Position numbers and translations under genes: made by a program
Shown: positions 15,640 through 23,328 of the stretch, piece after piece
Layout of the letters: each line of letters opens with the position of its first letter
How positions within the stretch are numbered: position 1 is the first letter of the stretch
The notes under the pieces: model-generated
Seen by the model: the letters and a program-made list of their open reading frames with translations, nothing else
The model's database searches: none
Told to the model about the DNA's origin: nothing
NCBI GenBank assembly: GCA_965276825.1
Contig: OZ255630.1
Span: 1,116,001-1,180,000 of the forward strand
DNA length: 64,000 nt
Direction: 5' to 3'
From: G965276765 sp965276825
GTDB taxonomy: Bacteria; Actinomycetota; Acidimicrobiia; Acidimicrobiales; Palsa-688

Positions 15640-16050
15640 TCAGGCCTGTCGACAGGCCTGCTGAGGTGTCACGGCGAGACCGCGGTTCACGAGATCACGA
15701 AGATCGCAGCTCACCAGTTGCGCTCCGGCGCTCGCGGCACCGGCCACGTAGCCGGCGTCGTAAACCGACAGTCCCTCTGCGTCGGCAACTCGCGCGGCGT
15801 GGGTGATGACGGGCTCGTCCGCCCGCACGAGCCACCGTCGGCTGCGATCGCGGCGACCAAGCTTTGCAGACGAGCCGCGGCCCGGACGTCGGGCCACGCC
15901 CAGACCGCGACGTTGCAAACTTCGTAGTAGGCCAGATCAAGTGTCGCCAGAGCGCGTCCCCGGCGAGCAGCTCGCCGCCGCCCCGTGCTGGTCGTCGTCG
16001 GCATCCTCTCGAGCCAGCAGCACGCTCGCGTCGATGAACCAGAAGGTCAC
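15640..16050 (-). pseudogene. VapC-type PIN-domain toxin, broken by three frameshifts
   Basis: The pieces of one PIN ribonuclease can be followed through three frames. The N-terminus VTFWFIDASVLLARED starts with a GTG at 16050 that overlaps the antitoxin stop as GTGA. The reading continues as LLAGDAL, then after a shift as LATLDLAYYEVCNVAVWAWPDV, and after another as DEPVITHAARVADAEGLSVYDAGYVAGAA to the end at 15640. The metal-binding Asp of FIDAS and that of VYDAGY are both readable. Small indels near 15970, 15955 and 15835 explain the breaks. Either the toxin has decayed or the assembly has several errors here; the same kind of decay next door favours the former. Confidence 0.7.
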
Positions 16051-16274
16051 GCCGTCGGTCGGTGTCGCTCGAGATCGCCGACGCCGTCTCCCCCGTGATG
16101 GCCAGCTTCGCTCATCACTTGCTGCACGCGGCGCGCCCGCTCCTGTCCTCGATGGCGCAGCCCCTTGTGCACGTAGTCGCGCAGCAGCCCACTGCGGGTT
16201 GTGTTCCTCCGAGCGGCCTCTGCGTCGAGCAACCCGAGCAGGTCGTCGGGGAGCGACACCATTACCTTGGCCAC
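16047..16274 (-). CDS. VapB-like ribbon-helix-helix antitoxin
   Basis: A 75-residue protein starting VAKVMVSLPDDLLGLLDAEAARRNTTRSGLLRDYV, the strand-helix-helix layout of CopG/RHH antitoxins, with an acidic, partly disordered C-terminus that should wrap the toxin. The GTG at 16274 lies 5 nt after a TACGTT hexamer. The stop overlaps the start of the broken VapC. The antitoxin frame itself is intact, as expected if toxin loss comes first. Confidence 0.7.
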   Translation of the reverse strand: MAKVMVSLPDDLLGLLDAEAARRNTTRSGLLRDYVHKGLRHRGQERARRVQQVMSEAGHHGGDGVGDLERHRPTA

Positions 16275-16433
16275 GATCCAACGTATGCCCGGTGTTGCTG
16301 ACCAGCGGCCGTCAGGCATCCCGACCCAGGACGTTGATCGATCCGAGCCCGCACGCACGCCCGCCCAAGTTTCCCGGCCCGGGACGGCCCTGATCAACAA
16401 GCAGCCTTCGAACATCCAGCCGTCCCGGTGTCT

Positions 16434-16583
16434 TTACCGGATACGAGCCATGAGCGGGTCGGTCTGCAGGTCGGACATGTCGAGGCTGAAGCGGTAGCGG
16501 ACGTCGTTGCGGGCGAGGCGGTCCAGGGCGGTCTGTACCTGCGCGGAGGGGATGACCTCGACGTCGGCGGTGATGCCGTGGCA
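16434..16583 (-). pseudogene. 3' tail of a zinc-dependent alcohol dehydrogenase
   Basis: About 45 codons reading HGITADVEVIPSAQVQTALD, then RLARNDVRYRFSLDMSDL. This is the C-terminus of NAD(P)-dependent alcohol dehydrogenases of the cinnamyl-alcohol/YahK type, where HGI.AD.EVI and DVRYRFV.DM are conserved. The catalytic and cofactor domains are missing: upstream sequence in all frames gives no ADH core. This is a gene fragment left by deletion. Confidence 0.65.
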
Positions 16584-16987
16584 ACGAGAAGAGAGACCTA
16601 CCGACTCGTCGAACAGGACGTGGGCCGATCTGAGCGAGGAGCGCAACCGAGACCGAGTCGTCGTAAGAGTCCGACCAGCCCACTGCGTAAAGTCCGCGAC
16701 CTCATCGGACCGCGCCTCTCCCATGACACCGAGGATAGGACGCAGCGGGTAGCGGCAACATGCCAATGCCGCGCAATGGCACAACACCGCAAGCGGAACG
16801 GTCAGCGGCGACGCTGCAGGTCAAAACACCTGTCCGGAGCAGCGTCCCGTATAGGGGGGTTCCCTGAGCGGGCGAACAGGAACCGTTGTTTTAAGCCCTG
16901 GCCACAGGGCCTCTCGACGTGTTCATCTCCGCCACGGTTGCTGCCCTCCTGACCAGGGCTAACAACGGAAATTGCGCCGCTACTCAG

Positions 16988-17098
16988 GGAACCGCCCTCG
17001 ACGTCCACGTCGGTGCCGTGGCGGACGGCGCCTTCGACCATGGCCGCCACCTCGGAGGCCGAGCAGGTGAGCAGCTGGGAGTGCACGGCGAGGGCGCT
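16988..17098 (-). pseudogene. Fragment of a Tn3-family transposase
   Basis: About 37 codons include SEVAAMVEGAVRHGTDVDVE preceded by an S.LL.CSA motif. Tn3-family TnpA proteins have SSSEVAAMIEG.LRHCTDAE at the DDE domain, and the match is close. No other part of TnpA or its 38-bp inverted repeats is visible, so this is a remnant. Confidence 0.55.
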
Positions 17099-17140
17099 CG
17101 ATGAGGGTCGGGCGTCGGTCGTAGCGGCGATGATGGGGTC

Positions 17141-17650
17141 GTGAGCAACACCTTCCCCAGTCCCACACTGCCGGCCCCTTCGAGAGCCGAGGTCTTCGGC
17201 GGCTACATCGACTACTTCCGGGCTCGGATCGTCGCCAAGATCGAGAATCTGAGCGAGGCCGAACAGCGCCGCAGCCGCGTGCCGTCGGGCTGGACACCCC
17301 TGGAGCTGGTCAAGCACCTCGCGTTCGTCGAGCTGCGCTGGCTGGAGTGGGGCTTCGCAGGCCGCCCCGTCGAGGACCCGTGGGGCGACCAACGAGACGA
17401 TCGCTGGTACGTCCGGCCGGAGGAGACGGCTGAAGACCTGATCACGGCGCTCCACGCGCAGGCGGCTCGCAGCCGGGCCATCATCGAGACCAATGACCTG
17501 TCCACGGTCGGCCAGCCAGGCCCCCGCTGGGATGGCGCCGAGCCCGCCACCCTCGAACGCGTCCTGTTCCACCTCCTCCAGGAGTACGCCCGCCACCTCG
17601 GTCACCTGGACATCGTTGCCGAGCTCGCCGATGGGCCGATCGGCGAATAG
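17141..17650 (+). CDS. DinB/DUF664-family protein
   Basis: A 169-residue four-helix-bundle protein. The pattern RVPSGWTPLELVKHLAFVELRWLEW, then a LLQEYARHLGHLDIVAELADG ending, is typical of the DUF664 branch of the DinB superfamily, whose metal-binding histidines are His in KHLAF and in ARHLGHLD. In actinobacteria these are thiol-dependent (often mycothiol) enzymes, but the substrate is not known. It is the only clearly intact metabolic-type gene within the decayed stretch 15.6-18.1 kb. Confidence 0.8.
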   Translation: MSNTFPSPTLPAPSRAEVFGGYIDYFRARIVAKIENLSEAEQRRSRVPSGWTPLELVKHLAFVELRWLEWGFAGRPVEDPWGDQRDDRWYVRPEETAEDLITALHAQAARSRAIIETNDLSTVGQPGPRWDGAEPATLERVLFHLLQEYARHLGHLDIVAELADGPIGE

Positions 17651-17699
17651 CTGATCCACCATCGCCCTTTGAGGATCCCCTGAGCGGGGGCTGGGCTTC

Positions 17700-18105
17700 C
17701 TACGACCTGACCCTGAGCATGGTGAGGCCGGGCACGCCCTCGAAGATGTGGTCGCCGGCAACCAGTTCCAGGTCGAGAGCCAGAGCCGTGGTGGCCACCC
17801 ACCGGTCGGCCTCATGGACTTTGTGGGCGAGCCCGTGGCCAGCGTGACTTGCCCAGGCCCGAAGCTCGGCGCAGCGGTCGATCGGACGCTCGTCGCTCTG
17901 GACGACATCGAGGTCGGCCAGTGAACGTGCGAGGCGCCGAGGCCTGAACTCGCCCCAGCCCGCCCGGAGGGCTCCGTACCGGCAGTTCGACCACGGAAAC
18001 GAACGAGACGACTGGTGTCCGGCCGCCAATCATGCCCCGAGCATGCTCAGGCCGAGGCGTTGGTCGAGGATCGAGAGCTCAGCTCAGCGCATCGGTGTCC
18101 ACCAC
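17700..18105 (-). pseudogene. Second VapC-type PIN toxin, with a stop codon and a frameshift
   Basis: Reading from a GTG at 18105 gives VVVDTDALS, then TGA, then ALDPRP... IGGRTPVVSFVSVVEL; one extra base near 17980 shifts the frame to RYGALRAGWGEFRPRRLARS and on to DRWVATTALALDLELVAGDH, ending at 17700. The VVDTDALS strand, the VVEL..GAL helix and the D-W-A-T-A-L...L.L.AGD segment are those of a PIN ribonuclease. In intact relatives the stop position holds Trp, so a TGG to TGA change is likely. An intact small acidic frame lies directly upstream. Confidence 0.65.
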
Positions 18106-18131
18106 GACGTGGGTGGCTTGACGTCGGCCGC

Positions 18132-18290
18132 TCACTCCTCAGCGAGAATGGCGTGGAACGCGTCCCACTCGTTGTCGCTCAGCCCGGGGATGGCGAACTC
18201 CTCCGGCGTCAGCCGGGACCGAAACTCCCACAACCGCGGATCGTCCACCGTGAACAGGTGCAGGTGGGGCTCCTGATCATGCTGCTCCAC
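18132..18290 (-). CDS. Candidate 52-residue antitoxin
   Basis: A short frame reading VEQHDQEPHLHLFTVDDPRL, continuing RSRLTPEEFAIPGLSDNEWD and ending AILAEE. It starts with GTG at 18290 after a GGGAGG about 11 nt upstream, and ends 26 nt before the start of the broken PIN toxin. It is acidic and lies where the antitoxin of this pair should be, so I infer that it is the antitoxin. It does not look like RHH, AbrB or Phd, and I do not recognise the family. Confidence 0.5.
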   Translation of the reverse strand: MEQHDQEPHLHLFTVDDPRLWEFRSRLTPEEFAIPGLSDNEWDAFHAILAEE

Positions 18291-18428
18291 GCTTGGCACA
18301 ACCTCCCTCTACGTCTCGGGAGGACCCAGCCCGGAGGGGTGCCTACTGACGTCGGATGGCAGTACCAGCAGCGCCCGGTCAGGGATCCGTTGCGGGGGTT
18401 GGTGAACGCCCAATTTTGCGCCAGGTCG
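18291..18428. other. Short spacer between TA loci
   Basis: About 140 bp without a coding feature I can support. Confidence 0.35.
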
Positions 18429-18818
18429 TCAGCGACCGATCGGGATGATGGCGACCTCATTGGTGATGTGTTCAGCGAGGTGCTCCAAGTCGCCGATGTC
18501 GCCCGTGTAGACGTCATCGTTGCGGCGGCCTGCGGACTCGATCACGACAGCGTCGACGATGTCTGCGGTTCGGGAACGTCGACACAACTCGCCGGCCTTG
18601 CGGGCTAACTCGTCGCTGAGAATCTCTGGGCGACAGTCGCCGAGGGCTCGGGCGAGCTGCGCTTGGCGCCGGCCGTCGCGCCATGCCTGGGCGGTCACAA
18701 CGGTGGGGACGGTCGGCACCTCCCCGCGGTTGACGAGCCGGCGGAGTACGACCCACGCTTCCCGCTCGTTGCGGTCCAGGGCGACGAGCATGCCGGTGTC
18801 GAAGGTGGCGCCGCTCAC
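18429..18818 (-). CDS. VapC-family PIN-domain toxin, intact
   Basis: A 129-residue protein. The N-terminal strand ATFDTGMLVALD supplies the first metal-binding Asp; ADIVDAVVIESA and VYTGDIGDLEHLAEH supply the later acidic residues of the PIN site. VapC toxins cleave specific tRNAs or rRNA. The start overlaps the antitoxin stop (ATGA at 18815-18818). Unlike its two neighbours it has no frameshift or stop. Confidence 0.82.
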   Translation of the reverse strand: MSGATFDTGMLVALDRNEREAWVVLRRLVNRGEVPTVPTVVTAQAWRDGRRQAQLARALGDCRPEILSDELARKAGELCRRSRTADIVDAVVIESAGRRNDDVYTGDIGDLEHLAEHITNEVAIIPIGR

Positions 18819-19105
18819 GAAGCGACGGCTCGACCCGCTTCGGTCCCTCCCCGCCTACGGCGCTCCTCAGCACTGCGACGGGCCGCGGCCACCTTGTCCT
18901 CAACGGCGTCAAGCTCGGCGACGCTGATGGCGCCGTGCTCGGCCTCCCACTCGTCGACCAAGTGGTGAAGGTCTTTGAGTCGCAAGCGGTCGGCGGCGGC
19001 GTCAGCGAGCCAGCTCGAGAGGGTGAGACCTTCGGCCTCGGCATCGGCACGTGCATCGGCAAGCAGAACGTCGTCCATCGAAGCGGAGTACTTCTCGGCA
19101 GCCAT
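18815..19105 (-). CDS. VapB-type antitoxin, intact
   Basis: A 96-residue protein opening MAAEKYSASMDDVLLADARA, with a SSWLADAAADRL helix. It has the RHH layout: a short strand that carries the DNA-contact residues, two helices, then a charged C-terminal arm. The ATG at 19105 follows a region with the dyad TACTTCGGTAGTA (minus strand, near 19118-19130), a likely operator for autoregulation. It is the upstream partner of the intact PIN toxin. Confidence 0.75.
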   Translation of the reverse strand: MAAEKYSASMDDVLLADARADAEAEGLTLSSWLADAAADRLRLKDLHHLVDEWEAEHGAISVAELDAVEDKVAAARRSAEERRRRGGTEAGRAVAS

Positions 19106-19117
19106 GGCCGTCACCTT

Positions 19118-19130
19118 ACTACCGAAGTAG
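19118..19130. promoter_or_regulatory. Dyad upstream of the intact vapBC pair
   Basis: TACTACCGAAGTA on the plus strand is a near-palindrome just upstream of the vapB ATG, where VapB-VapC complexes usually bind. It sits in a local AT-rich patch. Confidence 0.4.
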
Positions 19131-19309
19131 GAAGAATGGGGTGTCGTCGAGGTGATCGTCGCCCAACTCGTTGTTGCTCGCCCTGGGTTCCGCAAGCGGA
19201 ACGACAAGCGAGACAGTCAGGGCGAGCCGGACCAAGACTCCGAGGAGTCCCGGATGGGGGTCCTTCTGCGGTGATGATCCACATTCGGTTTGGCCACTTT
19301 GGCACGGCG

Positions 19310-21436
19310 TTACTCAGATGACCCCGGGTTGGGATCACCGAGCGGCAGCTCGGTCGGTCGGGACGGCGCCGACCGGCCGTTGGGGGAGTCGTCGTCCTGC
19401 GTCAGGGCGAGCAGGTTGACCCGGTCGCCGGGCGCGAGGGTGATCTCCTGATCGGGTCGGCGCAGTCTGCGGTTGTGGATGACCGAGACGGGGATGCAGT
19501 CGGGCGGCCAGGTGACGTTTCGCAATGTCTCGCCCGCTGCCAGCGAGTCCTTGGCGACGGTGATCTCGACGACGCGGTAGCTGCGTAGCGGGGTGGGGGG
19601 CTGGTGCAGCACGGATGCCGCGTCCGGCAGCGCCGAGTCGGCGGCCAGCTGCCCCTGGATGGTTTCCGCCTGGACGGAGCTGATCCGCCGGGCGAGGCCT
19701 TCGACCACGTCCTGGTTCGTGATCCACCCGTCCACGTGGCGGCTGTCGGTCGACAGCACCGGCAGGCCGTCGCGCCCGTAGAGCACCAGCTGTCGGAGCG
19801 CCTGGGCGAGGGACTCGTTGACGAAGAGCGCCTGCGGCTCCTCCACATGGGTGACCGGTCCGATCAGCGCCTGCCAATCCGGTGCCGGCGATCCTTCGGG
19901 CGACACGTCCGGGTCGTGAGCCGTGGGCAGCGGGGCGCGGAAGGCGTTCATGGCGTCGGCGACAGTCAGGTCCTGCAGGCCCCGCAAGGGGGTGGCCCGG
20001 TCGATGTCGGTGCCGCGCCGGAGCAGCTTGGTGGTGTAGATCGTCCCGTAGCTCAGCGCCCGGGAGACGGTCGAGGCGATGGCGACCGCCAGCATCACGG
20101 GCAGGGTCAAAGTGAAGTCACCGGTCAGCTCCACCACGCTCGCCAGCGACGTCAACGGGGCACGGGCGGCGGCCGTGAACACCGCACCCATGGCCACCAC
20201 GGCGTAGAGCGCGGGCTGGCCGGCGCCCGACCCGAACACGTGGTCCACAGTCACCCCGAAGGCCATGCCGAAGGTGGCCCCGATGAACAGCGACGGTGCG
20301 AAAACCCCACCGGAGCCGCCGATGCCGATGGTCAGGCTGCAGGCGAGCATCTTGGCGAACGCCATCAGGATCAGGAACCACACGACGTAGCCGCCCCCGA
20401 CGACCTTGTACATGACCGGGTATCCGACGCCGTACATCTGCGGAACGGCCAGCAGCAGCAGCCCGAGCAGCACCCCGCCGACCGCCGGCCGGGCCCACTC
20501 CGGGCGGCCCCTCCACAGGCGGTCACACAGATCCTCAACCTTGTACAGCACCGCCTTGAACGCCAGTCCCATCAGCGCGGCGACCGTCGCCAACACGGCG
20601 ATGAGCACGTAGTTGCGCACGTGGTGCAACGCGATACCGGACGGAAAGCGGCTGAAGAACGCGCCGCTGCCCAAGAAGGCCTGGCTGATGACGTTGGCGA
20701 CCATCGACGACAGCATCACGGTGAAGATCGCCTCGATGGAGAACTCGCGCAGGATGAGCTCGACGCCGAAGAACACGCCGGTGATCGGCGCGTTGAACGT
20801 GGCGGCGATGCCCCCGCCAGCGCCGCACGCCACCAGGATCCGCATGCGGTTCTCGGGCATCCGCACCCACTGCCCCAAGGTGGATGCGAGAGCCGAGCCG
20901 ATCTGGACGATCGGCCCCTCCCGGCCGACAGAACCGCCGACGCCGATGCACACAGCGGAGGCGAGCGCCTTGATCCCGCTGACCTGAGGCCGGATCCGGC
21001 CCCCGTTCTCGGCGACGGCGATCATCACCTCAGGCACGCCGTGACCGCGAGCCTCGCGGGCGTAGCGGTAGATCAGCGGGCCGTACACCATCCCCCCGAG
21101 CACCGGGATCACCACGAAGAAGCCCAGGCCCAGCCACGGCAAATGGTCGCTGCCCACATAACCGCTCTGGCCGAATTGCTGCTGCCCGGTCGCCAGCCAC
21201 GTCGCCCCGTAGATCAGGTAGCGGAAGGCGATGGCGCCGAACCCGGCGCCGACACCAACGACCAAGGCAACGAAGAACAGGCCGAACTGGGAACCGCGCA
21301 ACCACCCACCGACCCGGCCCACAAAGCCCGCAAGGGCTGCCGGCACCGGCTGGCTGGCTGCGGCGCTCCCCGTCACCCCGGTGGCGTTCAAGACCGTCTC
21401 GGCGTCGTCCGTCACAGGGTCGCTCCCGCGCGTCAT
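19310..21436 (-). CDS. ClC-family chloride channel/transporter with CBS and RCK-type C-terminal domains
   Basis: A 708-residue ClC protein with about ten hydrophobic segments in residues 40-480. The signature loops are present as GHGVPEV, GSVGREGP (gating glutamate kept) and GGSGGVFAPSLF. At the position of the internal proton glutamate of the E. coli exchanger (second Glu of IIEEM) this protein has FFGVELIL, apparently Leu; channel-type ClCs have a non-acidic residue there, so it may conduct without proton coupling. A pair of CBS-like segments and a closing TrkA-C-like domain (LAAGETLRNVTW to the end) suggest ligand control. It overlaps the MarR gene start-to-stop as ATGA. Confidence 0.88.
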   Translation of the reverse strand: MTRGSDPVTDDAETVLNATGVTGSAAASQPVPAALAGFVGRVGGWLRGSQFGLFFVALVVGVGAGFGAIAFRYLIYGATWLATGQQQFGQSGYVGSDHLPWLGLGFFVVIPVLGGMVYGPLIYRYAREARGHGVPEVMIAVAENGGRIRPQVSGIKALASAVCIGVGGSVGREGPIVQIGSALASTLGQWVRMPENRMRILVACGAGGGIAATFNAPITGVFFGVELILREFSIEAIFTVMLSSMVANVISQAFLGSGAFFSRFPSGIALHHVRNYVLIAVLATVAALMGLAFKAVLYKVEDLCDRLWRGRPEWARPAVGGVLLGLLLLAVPQMYGVGYPVMYKVVGGGYVVWFLILMAFAKMLACSLTIGIGGSGGVFAPSLFIGATFGMAFGVTVDHVFGSGAGQPALYAVVAMGAVFTAAARAPLTSLASVVELTGDFTLTLPVMLAVAIASTVSRALSYGTIYTTKLLRRGTDIDRATPLRGLQDLTVADAMNAFRAPLPTAHDPDVSPEGSPAPDWQALIGPVTHVEEPQALFVNESLAQALRQLVLYGRDGLPVLSTDSRHVDGWITNQDVVEGLARRISSVQAETIQGQLAADSALPDAASVLHQPPTPLRSYRVVEITVAKDSLAAGETLRNVTWPPDCIPVSVIHNRRLRRPDQEITLAPGDRVNLLALTQDDDSPNGRSAPSRPTELPLGDPNPGSSE

Positions 21437-21996
21437 CGGGTCGCTCCGGTCGGGTCCAGCACGGGCAGGTCAGCGGCTTCCGCAGGCCACTCGCTGTCGG
21501 GAATCTCGCCGGCCGATGCCGCGAACACCCGCATAGCGTCGGCCACCGCTGCCTGCTCCTCGCTGGTAAGAATGCGCAGGATGTCGGTGATGAACACCCG
21601 GCGGCGACCGGTCGCGTCGTCGACCACTCTCCTCCCCCCCGCCGTGATCGACACCACCACGGTGCGGCGGTCCTGGCGCGCCCGGTGACGGCGGATCAGC
21701 TGCTTGCGGACCAGGCGATCACACATCCGGCCGGCGGTGGACGGGGCCACGCCCAGCGCCCCGGCCAGGTCGACCAGACGGTGCGGACCGCGCGACGCCA
21801 ACACGACCAGGGTCCGGTACTGGGCGATGGTGGTCTCCTCGGCGGCTCCGCCCAGCGACCGGGTGGCGACGGCGATCAGCGTGCGGCTCGCGGTCAGCAC
21901 CGCGCTGACGACACCCTCGTCAACATCGTGCCCGCCCCCCAGCGTCTTGTCCGCCACGCCTACACCTTTACTTTCGCCAGGCAATGCTTGCTCCAC
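21433..21996 (-). CDS. MarR-family transcriptional regulator
   Basis: About 187 residues, with a central winged helix: TIAQYRTLVVLASRGPHRLVDLAGALGVAPSTAGRMCDRL followed by the wing RRHRARQDRRTVVVSITAGG. It heads a two-gene operon with the ClC gene, whose start overlaps its stop, and probably regulates it. The start is uncertain: GTG at 21996 lies directly after a TATAGAAT box, which would be too close for a leaderless start, so a later GTG (VADKTLGG, near 21960) may be used. Confidence 0.82.
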   Translation of the reverse strand: MEQALPGESKGVGVADKTLGGGHDVDEGVVSAVLTASRTLIAVATRSLGGAAEETTIAQYRTLVVLASRGPHRLVDLAGALGVAPSTAGRMCDRLVRKQLIRRHRARQDRRTVVVSITAGGRRVVDDATGRRRVFITDILRILTSEEQAAVADAMRVFAASAGEIPDSEWPAEAADLPVLDPTGATR

Positions 21997-22187
21997 GATT
22001 CTATAGCGTACTGCAAGGAAATAGTCTCGGTGCCAGTCTCATGGGAACCGAGGGGCCTACGGAACGAGGATCGGGTCCTCGGGGCGAACAGAGGTTCGTG
22101 CCGCAGGGGATCCGTCAGCGGCACGCTCAGGGAGCACTCGGCGTCGACTCGAGAATGTAGACGTATCATGGCGCTGTCCTCAGGCGC
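21997..22187. other. Divergent spacer between marR and the mazEF pair
   Basis: About 190 bp. It contains a TATAGAAT box reading towards marR (around 21998-22007) and is slightly AT-richer than its surroundings. I see no gene in it. Confidence 0.35.
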
Positions 22188-22193
22188 TATGCT
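22188..22193 (+). promoter_or_regulatory. -10 hexamer TATGCT of the mazEF-like operon
   Basis: TATGCT is 8 nt before the ATG at 22202, a leaderless spacing. Confidence 0.45.
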
Positions 22194-22201
22194 CCCGCGA
22201 A

Positions 22202-22438
22202 ATGAGCGCCGAGACGAGCACCATCCGAGTGAGTCGTGCAACACGCGACCTGCTTGCCGAGCAGGCCCGCGAACGCGGAGTATCGCTGGCGGCCATGCTC
22301 GGCGAGATCGCCGACGAGTGTCGACGCGAAGCCATCTGGCGCTCCGAGCGCGAGGCCACCCTCGTCGACGCGCACAATCCCGACGCCCAGACCGAGATTC
22401 GAGAGTGGGAGGCCACCCTCGAAGATGGCCTCGACTGA
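22202..22438 (+). CDS. MazE-like antitoxin
   Basis: A 78-residue protein beginning MSAETSTIRVSRATRDLLAE, an RHH-type DNA-binding start, with an acidic C-terminus (EIREWEATLEDGLD) that should bind the toxin. The toxin gene begins 14 bp before its stop, so the two are translationally coupled. Confidence 0.75.
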   Translation: MSAETSTIRVSRATRDLLAEQARERGVSLAAMLGEIADECRREAIWRSEREATLVDAHNPDAQTEIREWEATLEDGLD

Positions 22439-22781
22439 CACCCCGCGTCGACGGGAGATCTGGCTCGTCGCGCCGGGCGCAGAACGCGCCGGCGAGCCGG
22501 GCAAGACCCGCCCTGCCATCGTCGTCTCCCGCGACGAACTGAGCGCCGGCACGCCGGAGGACCTGATCGTCGTCGTCCCGCTCTCGAGCTCTCTGGCGCC
22601 GTCGAGGCTCCGTGTCGACGTCGCGCCGATCGCCGGTGTAGATCATCCGAGCCGCGCCGTGTGCCGAGCGATCAGAGCCGTCGCGTCGTCACGGTTCATG
22701 CGCCGCATCGGAAGCGTCGACCGTGCAACCATGGAACAGATAGAGACGGCCCTCGCACTGATCCTTGGACTGGACCGGTAG
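22425..22781 (+). CDS. MazF/PemK-family endoribonuclease toxin
   Basis: A 118-residue protein with the MazF layout: REIWLVAPG, then GKTRPAIVVSRDEL (the basic residues of the active site), IVVVPLSSS, and a C-terminal AVCRAIRAVASSRFMRRIG with VDRATMEQIETALALILGL. MazF enzymes cut mRNA or rRNA at short sequences. The ATG at 22425 overlaps the antitoxin gene by 14 bp. Both genes are intact. Confidence 0.8.
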   Translation: MASTDTPRRREIWLVAPGAERAGEPGKTRPAIVVSRDELSAGTPEDLIVVVPLSSSLAPSRLRVDVAPIAGVDHPSRAVCRAIRAVASSRFMRRIGSVDRATMEQIETALALILGLDR

Positions 22782-23154
22782 GTCGACGCCCGGACAGGGA
22801 TGGCGAATTCAAGGGGTCGTCGCAACGCGACGGATGCCGGGGATGGTAGCGCCTGTGGCGTTGAGGCCGGAGGGCAATGAGAGAGGAAGACGCCACGAAG
22901 AACAGGGAGGCCGGTAGCTCACCCATCGTGGCTGCAAGGGGGGCGTCTCCCTCTCTCTGCCATTGTTGGCCTGTCGATGATCTCTCCGGGCCGTCAAGGC
23001 ACGTAGTCGCACCTGACCGTGTCGGTGCTGACGCGGGCCCCGGCGGGGCTGCTCCTGTGGCCTTGATGGGATGCAGGAGCGCAGCGCTGCTCTTGCGTGA
23101 CGGGCCCGGTTAGTGCGATGGAGGGCCTGGACGCCGATCGAGGAGAGCCTGCCC
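22782..23154. other. Non-coding left flank of the IS110 element
   Basis: About 370 bp with no gene I can support. The 15-bp sequence at 22986-23000 recurs at 24708-24722 on the far side of the transposase and may mark the left boundary of the element. Confidence 0.4.
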
Positions 23155-23328
23155 GTGCCGATCGGGATCGCTGGTGTCGTCTATGAGTGTCCGAGCTGCG
23201 GAGAGCGGCTGACTGAGCGGCGCTGCGGGGACTGCAACGTGTTCGCCCGCCGGCTGGGCCACGGGGGTCGTTGCCCCGGGTGTGACGAGGTCGTGTTGGT
23301 GGCCGAACTCGAAGGGGAGGAGTTGTGA
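23155..23328 (+). CDS. Small zinc-ribbon protein coupled to the IS110 transposase
   Basis: A 57-residue protein with two pairs of knuckles: CPSCGERL...CGDC and, after a spacer, CPGCDE. The GTG at 23155 follows an AGGAGAG site; the frame is open from 23113. Its TGA overlaps a GTG in the transposase frame (GTGA at 23325-23328), which suggests coupled translation. I do not recognise the family. It may be an accessory DNA-binding factor of the element or an unrelated passenger. Confidence 0.5.
   Translation: MPIGIAGVVYECPSCGERLTERRCGDCNVFARRLGHGGRCPGCDEVVLVAELEGEEL

Noticed and set aside
15640..16050. Programmed frameshifting in the first VapC
   Set aside because: Three separate shifts in different directions, without slippery runs, look like decay or sequencing errors rather than a programmed event.
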